A program made the translations under genes and the position numbers. A stretch of DNA of 64,000 bases. It comes from CAZJHX01 sp964545715. GTDB taxonomy: Bacteria > Myxococcota_A > UBA9042 > GCA-2863065. Location of the stretch: NCBI GenBank assembly GCA_964545715.1, contig CAZJHX010000033.1:1-64000 (forward strand), written 5' to 3'. Positions 59,962 through 64,000 of the stretch are shown here, one piece after another; within the stretch, counting starts at the first letter, position 1; the number at the start of each line of letters is the position of its first letter. The notes under the pieces were generated by a model. It saw only the letters and a list, made by a program, of their open reading frames with translations, was not told the DNA's origin and made no database searches.

Positions 59962-62523
59962 CTACATCGTTGTGGGGCGCGGCAGGTTGACCGTAAAGGC
60001 AGCGCCGACCTCGGGAGGCTCGACGTCCAGCGCGACGGTTCCGCCATGGGCTGCGACCAGGTTGCGCACGATGGCCAGGCCCAGGCCCGTACCCTTCTCT
60101 TTGCCCGCGGTCACGAACGGCGTGAACAGCTCGCCCGCCACGTCTTGGGGCACGCCCGGCCCGTCGTCTGCCACCCGGATCTGAACGCCCAGCTCGCTGC
60201 CGGCAACCCGGATCCAGATGTTGCGTTCAGAGCCCTGTGGCCCGTCGACGCCCGTGATGGCCTCGCGCGCGTTGTTGACCAGGTTCTCCACCACGCGCTG
60301 AATCCGGCCGCGGTCGACAGGCAGCTCCAAGTAGCCTCCGTGCTGCTCCACGGTCAGCGCGATGCCGACCTGCTCCAGTGAGCCGGACATATCGGACGAC
60401 ACGGTGTCGACAAGGTCTCCCAGGTGCGTGCTCTCCCGTTGGATGGGGATGCTGCCCTCGCGCACGTAGTCGACCACCTCTTGAATCATGTGGACGGCCC
60501 GCTTGGCGGCGCGCTCGACCGCGTCGACGTCCTCCATCAGCTCCGGCATGTCCTGCCCCTCGGCGTCCATACGGATCAGCTCGGTGTGACCCACGATGGC
60601 GGTGAGCGGCCCGCGTAGATCGTGCGCGATCTGGCTGGTCATCTGGCCCACGGCAGCCAGGCGGCTGTCCCGCTCGTCGAGCTCTTTGCGGGTCTCGTAG
60701 GCGCGCAGCTGCGCGGCGATACGAGCGCGCAATTGGGTGGGGTCAAAGGGCTTGGTGATGTAGTCGATGGCGCCGCGCTCCAGCCCGTCGACGATGTCGC
60801 TGTCGCCGGCCTTGGCCGTGAGCAGAATCACGGGCACGCCGCTGGTCACCGGGTCTTTGGCCAGGGCCTGGACCATCTCGGTGCCCGTCATGCGGGGCAT
60901 CATCACGTCGGACACGATCAAGTCCGGCAGACGCTCCCGGGCGGCCTCCAGGCCGGCCTCGCCGTCGGCGGCGCACTGCACGCGATACTCGGCGCTGAGG
61001 ATACGCACCAGGTAGGCTCGCAGCTCGGGGTTGTCCTCCACGACCAGGATGCGCGGGGCCGACTCATCCAGGTCGACCACGTCCTCCGGCCCCAAAACAT
61101 GTTCGTCGCCGGCGGTCAGGTCGGCCAGAAGCGCGCGCCCGTGTGGTCGGGCCTGGGAGCTCGTGGCCAGCGCACCCTCGCGCTGTGCCTGCGCCATCTG
61201 GTCCTCGCGACGACGCCCGTGCGTGCGGCGCTCCTGATGCTCGGGCGGCGCAAGCGGCAGCTCCACCCGGAAGCAGGCGCCCTCGCCGGGGGTGCTCGTG
61301 ACGGTCAGCAGCCCACCGTGCAGCTTGGCCAGCTCTCGGCACAGCGCCAGACCAAGGCCGGTGCCCTTGCCTTTGCCGTTGTCACCGCCGTCGACCTGAA
61401 AGAAGCGGTCGAAGATCTGGTCCTGCTGGTCCTCGGGGATGCCGACGCCGCTGTCCTGCACCTCAAACCCAAGCTGAGTGTCGTCGAAGAAGCCGCGCAC
61501 GACGATCGACCCACCCGACGGCGTGAACTTGATCGCGTTGGACAGCAGGTTGGCGGCCAGGGTCTCGATGTGCTCGCGGTCGAACATGCTGTCTGGGATG
61601 TCGGCCACGCCCTCCATCGTCAACGCGATCCCGCGTGTCGCCGCATACGGCTGGGCCGCCAGGACCAACGAGCTGACCGCCTCGCCGACGTTGTCTGGGG
61701 CCAGCTTGGCGTGCATGCGCCCGGCCTCGATACGTGCCACGTCCAAGATCATGTTCACGTGCCGGGTCAGCCGATCCGTGTTGGCCGACATCGACTCCAG
61801 CAAGCCGCGGCGATGGTCGCTCTTCTCGTCGTTGAGCAGCTCGCCCAGCGGCCCGCTTATCAGCATCAGCGGGGTGCGCAATTCATGGCTGACGTTGGCG
61901 AAGAAGCGCATCTTCGCTTCGTCCAGCTCGTGCAGGTCGTCGTTAGCCTTCTCCAGCTTCAGGCGCATCTCGAGGTCGCGTCGCCGCGAGTGATGTCCGG
62001 CGATCGTCGCCAGGCATGTGAAGGCGCTGGTGCCGATCAAAAAGAACAAGGGCGAGAGCAGGTACGCCGAGGCCCCGTAAAGCCACCCGTTCAGGGCGAA
62101 ATAGGGCCCGGAGAGCAAGACGCAGAACAGGATGGTCGACTGCAGCGGCCACGGCATGAACAGGCCCACAAAAAACAGGACCAGCATGTTGCCGATGTAA
62201 TAGTCGCTGGAGAACCCGCCGAGCACGGCGGTCATCACGGTGATCGCCAGCGATGCCAGCACCAGGATCCCGATGGACAGCGGCAGAATCCAGCGCTGAC
62301 CCCAGGCGGTGTAGGTGACGCCGACCGTGATCGCCGAGAGCGCCACGACCGCGCCGCGGAAGATCATGAAGAGACCGGCCAGCTCCGGGTGCATGGTGCT
62401 GTCCAGCAGGTAGAACCCCGCATAGAGCACCAGGCCCACGCTGAGCGCCACACGCAGCCGTGCGATCAGCAGCGCACGGGTCTCTTCTGCATAGGTGGCC
62501 TCGAAGCTGGGAGTCGATCCCAT
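59962..62523 (-). CDS. Hybrid histidine kinase: membrane sensor, kinase, receiver, second kinase
   Basis: The product is 853 residues from ATG 62523. Six membrane helices (about 17-190) lack a large outer loop. Kinase 1 has phospho-His near 212 (FFANVSHELRTPL) and HATPase motifs NLLSNAIKF, DSGVGIPE and GTGLGLALCREL. A receiver (about 475-600) carries the Asp near 539 (LIVSDVMMPRMTG). Kinase 2 follows with QIAHDLRGPLTAIVGH near 633 and NLVNNAREAI, DDGPGVP, GTGLGLAIVRNL. Two complete kinases around one receiver are unusual. Only 1 nt separates it from the receiver-EAL gene upstream. Confidence 0.93.
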   Translation of the reverse strand: MGSTPSFEATYAEETRALLIARLRVALSVGLVLYAGFYLLDSTMHPELAGLFMIFRGAVVALSAITVGVTYTAWGQRWILPLSIGILVLASLAITVMTAVLGGFSSDYYIGNMLVLFFVGLFMPWPLQSTILFCVLLSGPYFALNGWLYGASAYLLSPLFFLIGTSAFTCLATIAGHHSRRRDLEMRLKLEKANDDLHELDEAKMRFFANVSHELRTPLMLISGPLGELLNDEKSDHRRGLLESMSANTDRLTRHVNMILDVARIEAGRMHAKLAPDNVGEAVSSLVLAAQPYAATRGIALTMEGVADIPDSMFDREHIETLAANLLSNAIKFTPSGGSIVVRGFFDDTQLGFEVQDSGVGIPEDQQDQIFDRFFQVDGGDNGKGKGTGLGLALCRELAKLHGGLLTVTSTPGEGACFRVELPLAPPEHQERRTHGRRREDQMAQAQREGALATSSQARPHGRALLADLTAGDEHVLGPEDVVDLDESAPRILVVEDNPELRAYLVRILSAEYRVQCAADGEAGLEAARERLPDLIVSDVMMPRMTGTEMVQALAKDPVTSGVPVILLTAKAGDSDIVDGLERGAIDYITKPFDPTQLRARIAAQLRAYETRKELDERDSRLAAVGQMTSQIAHDLRGPLTAIVGHTELIRMDAEGQDMPELMEDVDAVERAAKRAVHMIQEVVDYVREGSIPIQRESTHLGDLVDTVSSDMSGSLEQVGIALTVEQHGGYLELPVDRGRIQRVVENLVNNAREAITGVDGPQGSERNIWIRVAGSELGVQIRVADDGPGVPQDVAGELFTPFVTAGKEKGTGLGLAIVRNLVAAHGGTVALDVEPPEVGAAFTVNLPRPTTM

Positions 62524-62524
62524 G

Positions 62525-63739
62525 CTAGTCGTCGGACTTCGGCCCGAAGCGGCTGTCGTCGACTTCCGTGAAGCCCTCACCCGGCTTGGCGTAGTGATAG
62601 CCCTGGTGGAGGTTGATGCCGATATCGGCGATGCGATCGCGCTCGGCCGGGGTCTCGATCCCCTCGGCGACAAGGTGAATGCTCATGTCCCGGCACAGCT
62701 CCGCGACCGAGCGCACGATGCGCTCCTTGGTCGGGTCCTGGTGGACGTCGCGAACCAGCGCCATGTCCAGCTTGACGATCTCCGGATGCAGCGACACAAA
62801 GCTCTGAAGCCCGGCGTAGCCCGCGCCGAGATCGTCGACCGCCACCTGGAAGCCCAGCTTGCGCAGCCGGCCGATCCGCTCTTCCAGCGCGCTGACGTCG
62901 GCCACGTCCTTGCGCTCGGTGATCTCCAACACGACGCGATGCGCATAGCGCGACAGGGGCGCCGTCGGTGAAAACAGCTGCTCGTCTTCAAGCTCCGACG
63001 GGTGCAGGTTTACAAAGACCATCCGGTCCTTGGGCAGCTTCGGGATCTGCACCGCGATGGCGCCGCGAATGACCCGGCCCAGCTGATGAACGCGGTCCAG
63101 GCGCTCGGCGGCATGCAGCAGGTCCGCGGGCGACGGCAACACGTCGTCGTGAGAGCGCATGAGCGCCTCGTAGGCCTTGAGGCTGCGCGAGGAGTAGTGA
63201 ACGATGGGCTGGTAGGCCACCCACAGCTTGTCCAGCGCGCGGCTGAAGTCCTCTTCGAGCTGCGCGGTCTCAGCGATGAGGGCGTTGCCCGAGGTGGCCA
63301 TGGCCTTCTGCTCTTTGATCAGCGCGTGCGCGCGACTGGCGTCGCGGATGCAGTCCCGCAGCGTGGAGACCTGAACGGGCTTCATCAGATAGCGCTCGGC
63401 GCCCAGCTCCACGGCTTTGGCCGCGGTATCCACGCTGGGATCGCCGGTGATCAGAATCACCGGGATATCCACGTCCACGTCGCGAACGGCGCGCAGCAGC
63501 TGGATGCCGCCCTTGCCCGGCATCGTGATGTCGCTGACGACGATGTCGAAGTTGTGGCCGGCGTCCAACATCCGGCACGCCTCCTCACCGTTTCTGGCCG
63601 CCTCCACCTCGAAGCCCTCCAGGCGCAACAGCCTGCTGAAGAAGCGTCTGGCGCTCGGATCATCCTCGGCCACAAGTGCGCGTGTAACTGGCACCATCAA
63701 TCCACCCCGGTCCTGTTTTGTAGAGGTCTTGTCGGTCAT
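62525..63739 (-). CDS. Receiver-EAL protein, c-di-GMP phosphodiesterase
   Basis: The product is 404 residues from ATG 63739. Receiver (about 18-135; ALVAEDDPSARRF, phospho-Asp in FDIVVSDITMPGKGG, MKPV), a helical linker (about 135-170), and an EAL domain (about 175-390). Most catalytic residues are visible: YEALMR, VNLHPSEL, VVLEITERKDV, VDDLGAGYAGLQ, VKLDMALV, VAEGIETP, HQGYHYAKP. There is no GGDEF domain. It should hydrolyse c-di-GMP under control of phosphorylation, probably by the hybrid kinase encoded next in the operon. Confidence 0.92.
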   Translation of the reverse strand: MTDKTSTKQDRGGLMVPVTRALVAEDDPSARRFFSRLLRLEGFEVEAARNGEEACRMLDAGHNFDIVVSDITMPGKGGIQLLRAVRDVDVDIPVILITGDPSVDTAAKAVELGAERYLMKPVQVSTLRDCIRDASRAHALIKEQKAMATSGNALIAETAQLEEDFSRALDKLWVAYQPIVHYSSRSLKAYEALMRSHDDVLPSPADLLHAAERLDRVHQLGRVIRGAIAVQIPKLPKDRMVFVNLHPSELEDEQLFSPTAPLSRYAHRVVLEITERKDVADVSALEERIGRLRKLGFQVAVDDLGAGYAGLQSFVSLHPEIVKLDMALVRDVHQDPTKERIVRSVAELCRDMSIHLVAEGIETPAERDRIADIGINLHQGYHYAKPGEGFTEVDDSRFGPKSDD

Positions 63740-63858
63740 TTCGGGTCCACCCTGAACTGCCTTAACGGGCCGATCTGTGCTGTGGATAAGTGGTCGTTTT
63801 CTTGCTTTGCCCCCGGCCTCAATCATCATCGACGACGGACTCTTGCGAGGAGATCGAC
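63740..63858. promoter_or_regulatory. Divergent promoter region at the right end
   Basis: A 119-bp gap lies between the receiver-EAL gene and the rightward partial gene and should hold both promoters. I see no convincing consensus or repeat in it. Confidence 0.4.
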
Positions 63859-64000
63859 ATGAGCAACGCACTTGCGCCGACCGGCGCGCTGCACGCGGAC
63901 TTGATGGGCGGGATGGCCCAGTACCGCTTCAGACTGCAACGATTCGCGGTCGACGAACTCCAGTGCGCCCTGGCGTGCACGTTCGAGTACGAGGGCAAAG
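63859..64000 (+). CDS. Unknown protein, 5' end only
   Basis: ATG 63859 is preceded by AGGAGA and the frame is open to the window edge, giving 47 residues (MSNALAPTGALHADLMGG ... FEYEG). There is no signal peptide. The sequence is too short to assign. It is divergent from the receiver-EAL gene. Confidence 0.6.
   Translation, partial: MSNALAPTGALHADLMGGMAQYRFRLQRFAVDELQCALACTFEYEGK

Noticed and set aside
60622..62571. 649-residue plus-strand ORF
   Set aside because: Antisense of the hybrid kinase, rich in His/Gln/Arg, with no recognisable motif.

Overview
The window is 64 kb of GC-rich, densely packed bacterial DNA. It carries many secreted or lipid-anchored proteins with Asp/Pro/Val or Asp/Thr linkers, Cys-rich repeats, LamG, PKD, Ig-like and fibrinogen-like domains, a Ser/Thr kinase with a zinc ribbon, and many stand-alone sensory proteins. 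This suggests a member of the Myxococcota or a relative (for example Bradymonadales-like bacteria). That placement is an inference from gene content. A run of exactly 100 N marks a scaffold gap, so this is draft assembly, possibly metagenome-derived. No rRNA, tRNA, CRISPR array, transposase, integrase or replication origin was recognised. No gene-free stretch exceeds 300 bases; the largest gaps are 21486-21740, 28359-28582 and 14613-14831.

Layout. (1) 1-1.8 kb: 3'-truncated bifunctional proline dehydrogenase/P5C dehydrogenase. (2) 1.8-18 kb: an island of surface proteins. It has two fibrinogen-domain proteins around a Ser/Thr kinase, a translationally coupled four-gene minus-strand operon (a TPR/PEGA-like membrane protein and three large paralogues), and a four-LamG lipoprotein that contains the gap. 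(3) 18-22 kb: divergent LysR regulator and monooxygenase, a PKD/Ig lipoprotein, a hemerythrin protein. (4) 22-32 kb: a chemosensory cluster cheA-cheW-mcp-cheB-cheR on the minus strand, with a divergent cheY and CheX-PAS-kinase, then a PAS membrane protein. (5) 32-37 kb: radical SAM and YchJ genes, a frameshifted delta-60 lipoprotein, a methyltransferase, a MepA-like lipoprotein. (6) 37-48 kb: AurF-like diiron oxygenase with an adjoining kinase and sigma54 activator, a low-complexity lipoprotein with a 57-bp tandem duplication, YjbR and TVP38 proteins, a kinase/receiver/STAS-like triad, adenylate cyclase, ECF sigma/anti-sigma/YbjQ operon. (7) 48-58 kb: a 1495-residue Cys-rich lipoprotein, a pectate-lyase-fold protein coupled to a beta-propeller lipoprotein, and a carboxypeptidase-regulatory-like lipoprotein. 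(8) 58-64 kb: LysR regulator, HSL-family esterase, receiver-EAL protein followed by a kinase-receiver-kinase hybrid, and a truncated ORF.

Most notable is a modular exported-protein family. Six proteins share an N-terminal beta-rich module that ends in a Cys-X-Gly-Cys signature, and carry different C-terminal modules: fibrinogen-like, a triple Cys-containing beta repeat, or a beta-helix. Three of them form one overlapping-gene operon. I do not recognise this as a named system. The other striking feature is the density of signalling genes, which suggests that expression of the surface proteins could be closely regulated; that link is inference only.
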